Positions 56,184-64,000 of a stretch of 64,000 bases of DNA are shown one piece after another. Source of the DNA: Streptomyces sp. NBC_00568 (GTDB taxonomy: Bacteria > Actinomycetota > Actinomycetes > Streptomycetales > Streptomycetaceae); assembly GCF_026341855.1 (NCBI RefSeq), contig NZ_JAPENW010000001.1, positions 6,563,001 to 6,627,000 of the forward strand, read 5' to 3'. A model generated the notes under the pieces. It had not been told where the DNA came from. It saw nothing but the letters and a program-made list of their open reading frames with translations, and did no database searches. The stretch's first letter is position 1. The number at the start of each line of letters is the position of its first letter. The position numbers and the translations under genes are program-made.

Positions 56184-56264
56184 ATGCCCCCGGAACTCCT
56201 TCTCCCCGAGCTCGTCCACGTGGACCCGGCCCGCACCACGAGTGCGCGCTGTCCGGGCTGTTGA
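56184..56264 (+). CDS. Putative leader peptide (26 residues) before flavin reductase
   Basis: A short frame whose C-terminal part, LVHVDPARTTSARCPGC, follows the HVD-x-x-R-x-x-S-A-x-C pattern of small leader peptides found in Streptomyces upstream of sulfur-related and other genes. It ends in Cys-Pro-Gly-Cys then stop, 80 bases before the flavin reductase start. Cysteine-sensing attenuation is a plausible role but is not shown by the sequence. Confidence 0.6.
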   Translation: MPPELLLPELVHVDPARTTSARCPGC

Positions 56265-56344
56265 GCAGCCAAGGACCACTCCCCGCACTCGGCTCCGCCC
56301 AGGCGGGGGGACGCCCACGTCGGCCCTCGCAGAAGGACACCTCC

Positions 56345-56854
56345 ATGACGGCCACGCCCCGCCTCGGCACTCCTCGGCCCGCCTCCCCGGATCTGCTGCG
56401 ATCGGTGTTCCGGCGGCACGCCGCCGGTGTCGCCGTGATCACCGCCTCCGACGCCCGCGGTCCCGTCGGTTTCACCGCCACCTCGCTCACCTCGGTCTCG
56501 GCCGAACCCCCGGTCGTCTCGTTCGGCATCGGCACCGGTGCCTCCAGCTGGCCCGCGATAGCCGAGGCCGACCATGTCGGCGTCCACGTGCTCGGCGAAC
56601 ACCAGCGGGAGCTGGCCGCCACCTTCGCCCGCAGCGGCGCCGACCGGTTCGGCTCACCCACCCGTTGGAGCAACGGGCCCGAGGGAGTTCCCGTGCTCGA
56701 CGACGTCCTCGCCTGGCTGGTGTGCCGTGTCGTCGCGCGGGTACCGGCAGGAGATCACCGCATCGTCCTGGCGGAGGTCGTGCAGGGCGATCCGACGGGC
56801 GCGGGCAGTCCGCTCCTGTACCACCAGGGGCGTTTCAGCGGCCTGCGCGACTGA
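56345..56854 (+). CDS. Flavin reductase family protein
   Basis: A 169-residue FMN-binding flavin reductase domain protein. The phrases FRRHAAGVAVITA, GFTATSLTSVSAEPPVVSFGI and HVLGEHQRELA match the family, which reduces FMN or FAD with NAD(P)H for partner monooxygenases. The ATG at 56345 is chosen because sequence before it is unlike the family. The leader peptide upstream points to sulfur-responsive control, for example with sulfonate monooxygenases, but none is encoded nearby. Confidence 0.88.
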   Translation: MTATPRLGTPRPASPDLLRSVFRRHAAGVAVITASDARGPVGFTATSLTSVSAEPPVVSFGIGTGASSWPAIAEADHVGVHVLGEHQRELAATFARSGADRFGSPTRWSNGPEGVPVLDDVLAWLVCRVVARVPAGDHRIVLAEVVQGDPTGAGSPLLYHQGRFSGLRD

Positions 56855-56867
56855 AGAGGCGGCCGGG

Positions 56868-56893
56868 CTACTCGCCGGTTCTACTCGCCGGTT
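56868..56893 (+). repeat. 13-bp perfect tandem duplication
   Basis: CTACTCGCCGGTT occurs at 56868-56880 and again at 56881-56893, just after the flavin reductase stop. Its function is unknown; a replication-slippage duplication is the simplest reading. Confidence 0.8.
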
Positions 56894-57071
56894 ACGCAGA
56901 GTTGCGAAGGTCACAGTCCAAAGCGCTTGCTTAGTGGGCGTCCAGTGGGTGTACTGACGAGTAATATTCCGGTCGGAGCGCGGGCCGCCCCGACCGGGAA
57001 CGGCCGCTTCAGGCGCCTATGCTGCCTGAAAGAAGGCAGCCCAGAAATGACGATGCAGTAGGAGAGCCGGC

Positions 57072-57857
57072 GTGAGCTTGAGGATCGTTGTCACTGTGAA
57101 GTACGTGCCCGACGCCACTGGCGACCGGCACTTCGCCGATGACCTGACCGTCGACCGTGACGACGTGGACGGTCTGCTGTCCGAACTCGACGAGTACGCC
57201 GTCGAGCAGGCGCTGCAGATCGCCGATGACGCGGACGACGCAGAGATCACCGTGCTGACCGTCGGCCCCGAGGACGCCAAGGACGCCCTGCGCAAGGCGC
57301 TGTCCATGGGCGCCGACAAGGCCATCCACGTCGAGGACGACGACCTGCACGGCACCGACGCCATCGGCACCTCCCTGGTGCTGGCCAAGGCGATCGAGAA
57401 GGCCGGCTACGACCTGGTCATCTCCGGCATGGCGTCCACGGACGGCACCGCGGGCATCGTCCCGGCCCTGCTGGCCGAGCGTCTCGGTGTCCCGCAGGTC
57501 ACGCTGCTCTCCGAGGTCTCCGTCGAGGACGGCGTGGTCAAGGGCCGTCGCGACGGCGACACCGCCTCCGAGCAGCTGGAGGCCTCCCTCCCCGCGGTCG
57601 TGTCGGTGACCGACCAGTCGGGTGAGGCGCGCTACCCGTCCTTCAAGGGCATCATGGCCGCCAAGAAGAAGCCGGTGGAGTCCTGGGACCTCGAGGACCT
57701 GGAGATCGAGGCGGACGAGGTCGGCCTCGAGGGTGCCTGGACCAAGGTCGACTCCGCCACCCAGCGTCCGGCGCGCACCGCAGGCACGATCGTCAAGGAC
57801 GAGGGCGAGGGCGGCAAGCAGCTCGCTGAGTTCCTCGCGGGCCAGAAGTTCATCTAG
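57072..57857 (+). CDS. etfB: Electron transfer flavoprotein subunit beta
   Basis: A 261-residue EtfB. It opens with LRIVVTVKYVPDATGD, has the AMP-binding loop, and includes GADKAIHVEDDDLHGTDA and SGMASTDGTAGIVPALLAERL, typical of actinobacterial FixA/EtfB. Together with EtfA it carries electrons from acyl-CoA dehydrogenases to the respiratory chain. AGGAGAG precedes the GTG start. The upstream 200-bp region is long enough for its own promoter. Confidence 0.95.
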   Translation: MSLRIVVTVKYVPDATGDRHFADDLTVDRDDVDGLLSELDEYAVEQALQIADDADDAEITVLTVGPEDAKDALRKALSMGADKAIHVEDDDLHGTDAIGTSLVLAKAIEKAGYDLVISGMASTDGTAGIVPALLAERLGVPQVTLLSEVSVEDGVVKGRRDGDTASEQLEASLPAVVSVTDQSGEARYPSFKGIMAAKKKPVESWDLEDLEIEADEVGLEGAWTKVDSATQRPARTAGTIVKDEGEGGKQLAEFLAGQKFI

Positions 57858-57954
57858 TCGCCGAGGGTCCGGGGCTCGCCCCCGGACCGTTGCAGCGGCC
57901 AAGGTCCACCCCGCTTACCGCCCCTCAGACTTCGCAATCCGCAGGAGCATTCCC

Positions 57955-58917
57955 ATGGCTGAAGTTCTTGTCTACGTCGACCACGTGGACGGTGCCGTCC
58001 GCAAGCCCACCCTGGAGCTGCTGACGCTGGCCCGCCGCATCGGCGAGCCCGTCGCCGTCGCCCTCGGCTCCGGTGCCGAGAACACCGCCGCCGCGCTCGC
58101 CGAGCACGGCGCGGTGAAGGTCCTCACGCACGACGCCGCCGAGTACGCCGACTACCTCGTCGTGCCGAAGGTGGACGCCCTCCAGGCCGCGTACGACGCC
58201 GTCTCCCCGGCCGCCGTGCTCGTCCCGTCCTCCGCCGAGGGCAAGGAGATCGCGGCCCGCCTCGCGGTCCGTATCGGCTCGGGCATCATCACCGACGCCA
58301 CCGACCTGGAGGCCGGTGACGAGGGTCCGGTGGCCACGCAGTCCGCGTTCGCCGCCTCCTTCACCACCAAGTCCCGGGTCGCCAAGGGCACCCCGGTCAT
58401 CACGGTCAAGCCGAACTCGGCCGCCGTGGAGGCCGCGCCGGCCGCCGGCGCCGTCGAGGCCCTCGCGGTCTCCTTCTCCGAGAAGGCCACCGGCACCAAG
58501 GTCACCGCCCGTACCCCGCGCGAGTCGACCGGCCGCCCCGAGCTGACCGAGGCCGCGATCGTCGTCTCCGGCGGCCGTGGCGTCAACGGCGCCGAGAACT
58601 TCTCGATCATCGAAGGTCTCGCCGACTCGCTCGGTGCCGCCGTGGGTGCCTCGCGCGCCGCGGTCGACGCCGGCTGGTACCCGCACACCAACCAGGTCGG
58701 CCAGACCGGTAAGTCCGTCTCGCCGCAGCTCTACATCGCCTCCGGCATCTCCGGCGCCATCCAGCACCGCGCCGGCATGCAGACGTCGAAGACGATCGTG
58801 GCGATCAACAAGGACGCCGAGGCGCCGATCTTCGACCTGGTCGACTACGGCGTGGTCGGCGACCTCTTCGAGGTCGTCCCGCAGCTCACCGAGGAGATCA
58901 AGACCCGCAAGGGCTGA
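57955..58917 (+). CDS. etfA: Electron transfer flavoprotein subunit alpha
   Basis: A 320-residue EtfA with the C-terminal FAD-binding domain: SGGRGVNGAENF, GASRAAVDAGWYPHTNQVGQTGKSVSPQLYIA and SGISGAIQHRAGMQ. GCAGGAGC precedes the ATG. It follows etfB by 97 bases on the same strand and ends in a strong terminator. A housekeeping pair. Confidence 0.96.
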   Translation: MAEVLVYVDHVDGAVRKPTLELLTLARRIGEPVAVALGSGAENTAAALAEHGAVKVLTHDAAEYADYLVVPKVDALQAAYDAVSPAAVLVPSSAEGKEIAARLAVRIGSGIITDATDLEAGDEGPVATQSAFAASFTTKSRVAKGTPVITVKPNSAAVEAAPAAGAVEALAVSFSEKATGTKVTARTPRESTGRPELTEAAIVVSGGRGVNGAENFSIIEGLADSLGAAVGASRAAVDAGWYPHTNQVGQTGKSVSPQLYIASGISGAIQHRAGMQTSKTIVAINKDAEAPIFDLVDYGVVGDLFEVVPQLTEEIKTRKG

Positions 58918-58935
58918 TCGCTCAGTGCCGTACGA

Positions 58936-58968
58936 GGCCCCCGTGACCGCGCGCCGGTCACGGGGGCC
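58936..58968 (+). terminator. Intrinsic-type terminator after etfA
   Basis: A perfect 14-bp stem (GGCCCCCGTGACCG / CGGTCACGGGGGCC) with a 5-base loop starts 18 bases after the etfA stop and is followed by TTCGTTCG. It would also end the convergent gene on the minus strand. Confidence 0.85.
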
Positions 58969-58990
58969 TTCGTTCGTCCCGGGCCCGGGT

Positions 58991-59899
58991 TCACCCCAGC
59001 GTCAGTGAGGCCTGCACGGGCAGATGGTCGCTCGGGAACTGGCCGTTCCGCGAGAAGGTGCCGATCGACGCCCGGTGTGCGGTGACGCCCGGGGTGGCGA
59101 GGATCCAGTCGATGCGTTCGCCGTCCGGCGTCAGCGGCCGGTAGCCGTGGAAGGTCGCGTAGAGCCCGCTCCGCTCGGCCGCCGTGTCCCAGGTGTCGGT
59201 GAGGCCGGCGCCCAGCAGGATGTCGTAGACCGCGTTCCCGTGCGCCGCCGCGTTGAAGTCGCCGGTCACCAGGCACGGCAGGGACGCGTCGAACTGCGCG
59301 ATCCTGTCGACGATGAGGGAGGCGCCCCGCGTACGGGCGTACTGCTTCGCGTGGTCCAGATGGGTGTTGAGGACGTGGAACTCCCGTCCGCCGTCCCGCA
59401 GATCGCGAAAGCGCACCCAGGTGGCGATGCGGGGAAGTGTGTTGCCCCAGGTCCTCGAGCCGATCACCGTGGGCGTGTCGGAGAGCCAGAAGGTCTCGTG
59501 TTCGACCGGGGCCAGGCGGCGCGTGTCGTAGAAGATCGCGACGGACTCGTCGCGGCTGCCGCCCTCACGGCCGCTGCCGATCCACTCGTAGTGCGGTGCG
59601 AGATCGGACTCGATGTCGAGCAGTTGCTGGTAGAGGCCCTCCTGGGTGGCGAGGACGTGCGGCGTCTCGCCACGCAGCAGCTCACGCATCACCGGGCGGC
59701 GCACCGTCCAGCTGTTGGGTCCGGCCGTGCTCGCGTAGCGCAGGTTGAAGGTCATGACGTCCAGGCGGGGGCGGGCCCGCCAGGTGGCGGAGGCCGGCTC
59801 CGCGGTGAGCGGGGGCATGGCGAGCAGGGGGAGGACGAGGGCGGCGACCACCGCGGTCCTGAGCCCCGCGCGTCGGGTCACTCTGCTGGAGTCGGGCAC
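58991..59899 (-). CDS. Secreted endonuclease/exonuclease/phosphatase family protein
   Basis: A 302-residue EEP-superfamily metal-dependent hydrolase. Residues 1-38 form a signal peptide (RRAGLRTAVVAALVLPLLAMPP, cleavage probably after ATA or ASA). Metal-site phrases are DVMTFNLRYAS, TQEGLYQQL, HVLNTHLDH, GDFNAAAHG, DWILATPG and SDHLPVQ. Related proteins act as phosphodiesterases, nucleases or sphingomyelinases. AAGGAG precedes the GTG start. It probably acts outside the cell. Confidence 0.9.
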   Translation of the reverse strand: MPDSSRVTRRAGLRTAVVAALVLPLLAMPPLTAEPASATWRARPRLDVMTFNLRYASTAGPNSWTVRRPVMRELLRGETPHVLATQEGLYQQLLDIESDLAPHYEWIGSGREGGSRDESVAIFYDTRRLAPVEHETFWLSDTPTVIGSRTWGNTLPRIATWVRFRDLRDGGREFHVLNTHLDHAKQYARTRGASLIVDRIAQFDASLPCLVTGDFNAAAHGNAVYDILLGAGLTDTWDTAAERSGLYATFHGYRPLTPDGERIDWILATPGVTAHRASIGTFSRNGQFPSDHLPVQASLTLG

Positions 59900-60086
59900 G
59901 CGTGCTCCTTCGGTCGCGGGTCAGGATGGGGGTGCGCATCACCGGAGGGGAAGAAGGAACCGAGACAGGCTGCCCGAAGCGACCGAGGCGCGAGCGAACG
60001 CTGCGGGGCGGCGGAGTGTCCCGCGATGCAAGAGGGTGTTGACCCGCGGGAAGCTCGCCGGATAACTTCGTTCTACGGATTGTTGA

Positions 60087-60101
60087 TTCCGCACTGCGGA
60101 A
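60087..60101. promoter_or_regulatory. Perfect palindrome, candidate IclR-type operator
   Basis: TTCCGCA-C-TGCGGAA is a perfect 15-bp palindrome 17 bases before the aldolase-like ATG. The form resembles IclR-family operators that control purine and aromatic catabolism in Streptomyces. Confidence 0.6.
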
Positions 60102-60117
60102 AACGGGAGGGTGTGGG

Positions 60118-61422
60118 ATGGGTCAGGGTCAGCAGGAGCAGGTGGCGACGAGCCTCGCGGGCGCCGTCAGTGAAGCGATCAGCGCCTCTCTCGCCCCCGT
60201 CGACGCCGAACTGGAGCGCCTCTACCCAGGAGACCCCGGCACCCGGCAGCCCGTCCATACCGTGTACGTCCCCGGGGACGCCTTCGCCGCAGACACCATC
60301 CGCACCTGGGGCGACCGCGCCCTCGCGGCCCTCGACGAACACGCCCCGGACGCCGCCTCCTTCGCCGCGGTCCTCGGCCTCACCGACGAACTCGCCGGGC
60401 CCGTGTACGACCGCGTGCGCGCCAAGCTGGAGCGTGAGCCCGTCGAGGACCTGCGCGTCGACTTCGAGGACGGCTACGGCCCGCGCCCGGACGCCGAGGA
60501 GGACGCGACGGCGGCCCGCGCGGCCCGGCTGATCGCCGAGGCCTACGAGAACGGCACCGCGGCCCCGTACATGGGCATCCGCATGAAGTGCATGGAGGCA
60601 CCGGTGCGCGACCGGGGCATCCGCACCCTCGACATCTTCCTGACCGGCCTGATGGAGGCGGGCGGCCTGCCCGAGGGGCTCGTCCTCACCCTGCCCAAGG
60701 TGACGTACCCGGAGCAGGTCACGGCCATGGTCCGGCTCCTCGAGGAGTTCGAGAAGGCGCGCGGCCTGGAGTCCGGCCGGATCGGCTTCGAGATCCAGAT
60801 CGAGACCAGCCAGTCCATCCTCGCCGCCGACGGCACGGCCACCGTCGCCCGCATGATCCAGGCCGCCGAGGGCCGCGCCACCGGTCTGCACTACGGCACC
60901 TTCGACTACAGCGCCTGCCTCGGCGTCTCCGCGGCGTATCAGTCGAGCGACCACCCGGCCGCCGACCACGCCAAGGCGATCATGCAGGTCGCGGCCGCCG
61001 GCACCGGCGTACGCCTCTCGGACGGCTCGACCAACGTCCTGCCCATCGGCCCCACCGGGAAGGTGCACGACGCCTGGCGCCTGCACTACGGCCTCACCCG
61101 CCGCGCCCTGGCCCGCGCCTACTACCAGGGCTGGGACATGCACCCCGGCCACATCCCGACCCGCTACGCGGCCGTCTTCGCCTTCTACCGCGAGGGCTTC
61201 GAACAGGCCGCCGCCCGCCTCGCCCGCTACGCCGGCCACGCGTCCGGCGACGTGATGGACGAGCCCGCCACCGCCAAGGCCCTCAGCGGCTACCTCCTGC
61301 GCGGCCTGGACTGCGGCGCCCTGGACATCCCCGAGGTGGCCCGAGCGACCGGACTGACCCGCCGGGACCTGGAGAACTTCGCCGGGCCGCGGCGGGGGGA
61401 CCTGACGGTTTCGGGTCATTGA
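60118..61422 (+). CDS. HpcH/HpaI-like aldolase family protein (DUF6986)
   Basis: A 434-residue protein of the citrate-lyase-beta/HpcH fold, in the DUF6986 group. Phrases supporting a PEP/pyruvate-type barrel include DLRVDFEDGYG with the acidic metal ligands, LTLPKVTYPEQV, GFEIQIETSQSIL and LHYGTFDYSACLG. Related actinobacterial genes often lie with purine-degradation and glyoxylate genes, so a C-C lyase on a 2-oxo or malyl-type substrate is likely. A palindromic operator precedes it. GGGAGGG lies before the ATG. Confidence 0.8.
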   Translation: MGQGQQEQVATSLAGAVSEAISASLAPVDAELERLYPGDPGTRQPVHTVYVPGDAFAADTIRTWGDRALAALDEHAPDAASFAAVLGLTDELAGPVYDRVRAKLEREPVEDLRVDFEDGYGPRPDAEEDATAARAARLIAEAYENGTAAPYMGIRMKCMEAPVRDRGIRTLDIFLTGLMEAGGLPEGLVLTLPKVTYPEQVTAMVRLLEEFEKARGLESGRIGFEIQIETSQSILAADGTATVARMIQAAEGRATGLHYGTFDYSACLGVSAAYQSSDHPAADHAKAIMQVAAAGTGVRLSDGSTNVLPIGPTGKVHDAWRLHYGLTRRALARAYYQGWDMHPGHIPTRYAAVFAFYREGFEQAAARLARYAGHASGDVMDEPATAKALSGYLLRGLDCGALDIPEVARATGLTRRDLENFAGPRRGDLTVSGH

Positions 61423-61453
61423 CATCCTCCCGGGCTCGAAGGCCCGGGATTCC
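61420..61453. repeat. IS200/IS605-end-like hairpin
   Basis: TGACATCCTCCCGGGC-TCGAAG-GCCCGGGATTCC overlaps the aldolase stop codon. It has a 7-bp stem and the TGACATCC...GGGATTCC frame seen at ends of IS200/IS605 and TnpB elements. No transposase or TnpB gene is near, so it may be a solo end or simply a terminator. Confidence 0.5.
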
Positions 61454-61571
61454 CGTCCGCTCCCGCACTGGCCGCGGACGGGCCGACGCCGGCACGGCTC
61501 CACCGAACGGCACGCGGGGCCTCGACGGGGCAGCGCCCTCAGGGCGGGCGGGGGCCGAAGAGGCCACCGGT

Positions 61572-62684
61572 TCAGAGCGCCGGCGGCAGTTCCCCCGATC
61601 CCCGGGTGATCAGCCGGGTCGGGAGTTCGATCCGTTCCGGGGCGATGAGGTTGCCGTCGAGCTGGCGGAAGAGGCGTTCGGCGGCGGTACGGCCGAGGGC
61701 GGCCGCGTCCTGGGCGACGACGGTGACGCCGGGCTCCAGGAGGTCGGCGAGCTCGATGTCGTCGAAGCCCACGAGGGCGACGGGGCGCCCGCGCTCGGCG
61801 ATGACACGCACGACGGTGACGGTGACACGGTTGTTGCCCGCGAAGACCGCGGTGACGGGCGAGGAGCCGGAGAGCATGTCCTCCGCCGCCTTGCGCACCC
61901 GCTGTGGATCCGTGACGCCGAGGGACATCCACTCGTCCTCGACCGGTATGCCGGCGTCCTCCATCGCGGCCCGGTAGCCGCGCAGGCGCTCGGCGGCGGT
62001 GTGGATGCGCGGCATGTCGCCGATGAAGCCGATCCGGCGGTGGCCGTGGGCGATGAGGTGGGCGACGCCGTCGCGGGCGCCGCCGAAGCTGTCCGACAGG
62101 ACGACGTCGGCGTCGATCCTCCCGGCCGGGCGGTCCACGAACACCGTGGCCACGCCCGCCTTTATCTCCGGCTCCAGATAGCGGTGGTCGTCGCCGGCCG
62201 GGATCACGACCAGCCCGTCCACGCGGCGCGCGCACAGCGCGAGAACCAGTTCCTGCTCGCGGTCCGGGTCCTCCGCGCTGGAACCGTTGATCAGCAGCGC
62301 GCCGTGGGCACGGGCCACCTCCTCGACCGCGCGGCTCAGCGGGCCGTAGAAGGGGTCGGCGAGGTCCTCCAGGACCAGCCCGATGCTCGCGGTGCGGCCC
62401 TTGCGGAGCACCCGGGCGCTGTCGTTGCGGCGGAAGCCCAGCGCCTCGATGGCCTCCTGGACGCGCCGCTCGGTGTCCGGGGTGACCCCCGGCTCGCTGT
62501 TGACCACGCGGGAGACCGTCTTCAGACCGACTCCCGCACGCGCCGCTACGTCCTTCATGGTCGGACGGTTTCCGTAGCGGTTATCGGATCGGCGGGCGGT
62601 CTCGGCCACGATGTGCTGTCCTGTCCTGTCGTCCACGGGGATGCGTAGGTCCATGGGGTTGTATGAGGATGTGGCGTCGAGCAT
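61572..62684 (-). CDS. LacI family transcriptional regulator
   Basis: A 370-residue LacI-type repressor. The helix-turn-helix with hinge reads TMKDVAARAGVGLKTVSRVVN, and a periplasmic-binding-like sensor domain follows (SIGLVLEDLADPFYGPLSRAVE, GFIGDMPRIHTAAERLRGYRAA, ALVGFDDIELADLL). The start could be 62684 or the ATG at 62654; neither has a clear ribosome-binding site. It is divergent from the ROK gene, and a palindrome lies just upstream, so it probably represses itself and the sugar kinase-like gene. Confidence 0.92.
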   Translation of the reverse strand: MLDATSSYNPMDLRIPVDDRTGQHIVAETARRSDNRYGNRPTMKDVAARAGVGLKTVSRVVNSEPGVTPDTERRVQEAIEALGFRRNDSARVLRKGRTASIGLVLEDLADPFYGPLSRAVEEVARAHGALLINGSSAEDPDREQELVLALCARRVDGLVVIPAGDDHRYLEPEIKAGVATVFVDRPAGRIDADVVLSDSFGGARDGVAHLIAHGHRRIGFIGDMPRIHTAAERLRGYRAAMEDAGIPVEDEWMSLGVTDPQRVRKAAEDMLSGSSPVTAVFAGNNRVTVTVVRVIAERGRPVALVGFDDIELADLLEPGVTVVAQDAAALGRTAAERLFRQLDGNLIAPERIELPTRLITRGSGELPPAL

Positions 62685-62692
62685 AGAGCCTG

Positions 62693-62704
62693 GACAACGT
62701 TGTC
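62693..62704. promoter_or_regulatory. LacI-type palindromic operator
   Basis: GACAACGTTGTC is a perfect 12-bp palindrome with a central CpG, the form usual for LacI-family operators. It lies 9 bases before the LacI gene and in the shared region with the ROK gene. Confidence 0.7.
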
Positions 62705-62892
62705 AGATGCGGGAGACACTGTCCACCGCAATCTCCGGCCTGCGCCTTCCCCAGGGCGCACGGTCCCCGTCGTCCGCCGACGCCCTCCGCGCGGCGTGCG
62801 ACAGGGCCCGATCCTGCCCGGTTCCCGGCCGGGGACCCCGGGCCCGCGGCGCGACGGGCCCGTTTCGACACCCCATGGGAGACCTGACTCTG

Positions 62893-63846
62893 ATGCACAC
62901 CGACCTCGTGGCCGCGCTCGACATCGGCGGCACCAAGATCGCCGGAGCGCTGGTGGACGGCCACGGCCGGATTCTTCTGCGCGCGCAGCGCGCGACGCCC
63001 GCGCGGGAGGACGGCGACACCGTCATGCGCGCCGTCGAGGACGTGCTCGGCGAGCTGACGGTCTCCCCGCTGTGGAGCAGGGCCGGAGCCCTCGGCATCG
63101 GCAGCGCGGGCCCGGTTGACGCCTCCGCCGGCACGGTGAGCCCGGTGAACGTGCCCGGCTGGCGCGGCTATCCCCTGGTCGAGCGGGCCGCCAAGGCCAC
63201 GGGCGGACTGCCCGTCGAGCTGATCGGCGACGGCGTGGCCATCACGGCGGCCGAGCACTGGCAGGGCGCCGCCCGCGGCCACGACAACGCGCTGTGCATG
63301 GTGGTGTCCACCGGTGTGGGCGGCGGCCTTGTCCTGAACGGTCAGCTGCACGCCGGCCCCACCGGCAACGCGGGCCACATCGGACACATCAGCGTCGACC
63401 TGGACGGCGACCTCTGCCCCTGCGGCTCCCGCGGCTGCGTCGAGCGCATCGCCAGTGGCCCGAACATCGCCCGCCGCGCGCTGGACAACGGCTGGCAGCC
63501 CGGCCCCGACGGCGACACCTCCGCCGCCGCGGTCGCCGAGGCGGCCCGCGCGGGCGACCCGGTCGCCTTGGCCTCCTTCGAGCGGGCAGCGCAGGCCCTC
63601 GCAGCGGGCATCGCGGCGACCGCGACCCTGGTCGAGATCGACATCGCCGTCATCGGCGGGGGAGTGGGCAAGGCGGGCGAGGTGCTCTTCACGCCGCTGC
63701 GCAAGGCGCTGGCCGACTACGCGACGCTGTCCTTCGTCCAGCGGCTGACCGTGGCGCCCGCGCTGATGGGAACCGACGCCGGCCTGGTCGGCGCGGCCGC
63801 CGCCGCGCTCACCCGGATGGCGCACGCGCCCGCCTCCCGCGTCTGA
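62893..63846 (+). CDS. ROK family sugar kinase/regulator-like protein
   Basis: A 317-residue ROK protein without an N-terminal DNA-binding domain, so more likely a sugar kinase. The ATP phosphate loop is DIGGTKIAGALVD, the sugar region includes GAAHGHD-like EHWQGAARGHDNAL and VSTGVGGGLVLNGQLHAGPTGNAGHIGH, and the zinc motif is CPCGSRGCVE. GGGAG precedes the ATG at 62893. Divergence from the LacI gene suggests sugar-induced expression. The sugar is unknown. Confidence 0.9.
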   Translation: MHTDLVAALDIGGTKIAGALVDGHGRILLRAQRATPAREDGDTVMRAVEDVLGELTVSPLWSRAGALGIGSAGPVDASAGTVSPVNVPGWRGYPLVERAAKATGGLPVELIGDGVAITAAEHWQGAARGHDNALCMVVSTGVGGGLVLNGQLHAGPTGNAGHIGHISVDLDGDLCPCGSRGCVERIASGPNIARRALDNGWQPGPDGDTSAAAVAEAARAGDPVALASFERAAQALAAGIAATATLVEIDIAVIGGGVGKAGEVLFTPLRKALADYATLSFVQRLTVAPALMGTDAGLVGAAAAALTRMAHAPASRV

Positions 63847-64000
63847 CCGTGGTGGTCCTGTCGGCGGACCGCGACGTGCCTGCCGCGCTCAGGTGGAAGG
63901 CACGCGTGCCGGTTTCCCGCGTGTGACTGCGGTGGTCCTGCCGGAGTGACCGCGACGCGGTCGCTTCGGGGGTGGAGCACCGTGTCAGTCCGGTTCGGCG
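63836..64000. other. Right-edge non-coding sequence with imperfect duplication
   Basis: After the ROK stop, a segment reading CCCGCGT-TGAC-GGTGGTCCTG then CCGCGACG appears twice (from about 63836 and 63917) in imperfect copies of about 40 bases. No gene is seen before the window ends. Confidence 0.6.

Overview
The window is high-GC actinobacterial DNA, almost certainly Streptomyces: codon third positions are strongly G/C, GTG and TTG starts are common, many genes overlap as ATGA or GTGA, and SARP/AfsR regulators, MbtH and large NRPS genes are present. No rRNA, tRNA or CRISPR array was seen.

Left flank (1-6490). After about 760 bp without a convincing gene come a conserved hypothetical protein, a LodA/GoxA-type quinoprotein amino-acid oxidase and its LodB-type FAD maturation partner. 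Next is a damaged stretch: the C-terminal part of an IS110-family transposase abutting the 3' end of a carbohydrate-binding protein whose start is gone. A two-domain VOC protein on the minus strand follows.

Central region (about 6600-46060). This is a nonribosomal peptide cluster that I cannot match to a named product. The left operon encodes a FabG-like reductase, a type II thioesterase, two SyrP-like Fe(II)/2-oxoglutarate dioxygenases, a KAS III, an acyl carrier protein, a free-standing condensation protein, SbnA- and SbnB-like enzymes for 2,3-diaminopropionate, NRPS1 (A-T-C-A-T), an ornithine-carbamoyltransferase-like enzyme, an MFS exporter and a MacB/FtsX-type ABC transporter. After a strong terminator come MbtH, NRPS2 (C-A-T-C*-A-T-C*-A-T-C*) and NRPS3 (A-T-beta-lactamase-like domain). 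There are six A and six C domains, so the line is collinear with an N-acylated hexapeptide. By-eye pocket codes suggest Gln-like, Asn-like, Thr, Asn-like, Asn-like and Gly-like residues. The inferred logic is: KAS III, ACP and FabG make a short 3-hydroxyacyl cap that the free C protein attaches; SbnA, SbnB and the carbamoyltransferase supply diaminopropionate or ureidoalanine (a glutamine isostere); the dioxygenases beta-hydroxylate carrier-bound residues; three unusual C domains (CHxxxEG in place of HHxxxDG) process Thr or hydroxy-Asx donors; and the terminal beta-lactamase-like domain releases the chain. Two SARP/AfsR-type regulators sit at the right edge. Direct heptamer repeats on an 11-bp pitch precede the left operon, the MbtH-NRPS2 operon and the first SARP gene.

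Right flank (46332-64000). These look like ordinary Streptomyces chromosomal genes: VOC, GNAT acetyltransferase, glycerophosphodiester phosphodiesterase, alpha/beta hydrolase, a DUF6421-SDR-threonine aldolase operon, transglutaminase-like and B3/B4 proteins, a lysophospholipid acyltransferase, DUF4395 and a thioredoxin-like protein, a leader peptide with a flavin reductase, etfB-etfA, a secreted EEP-family hydrolase, an HpcH/HpaI-like aldolase with a palindromic operator, and a divergent LacI/ROK pair sharing a palindromic operator.
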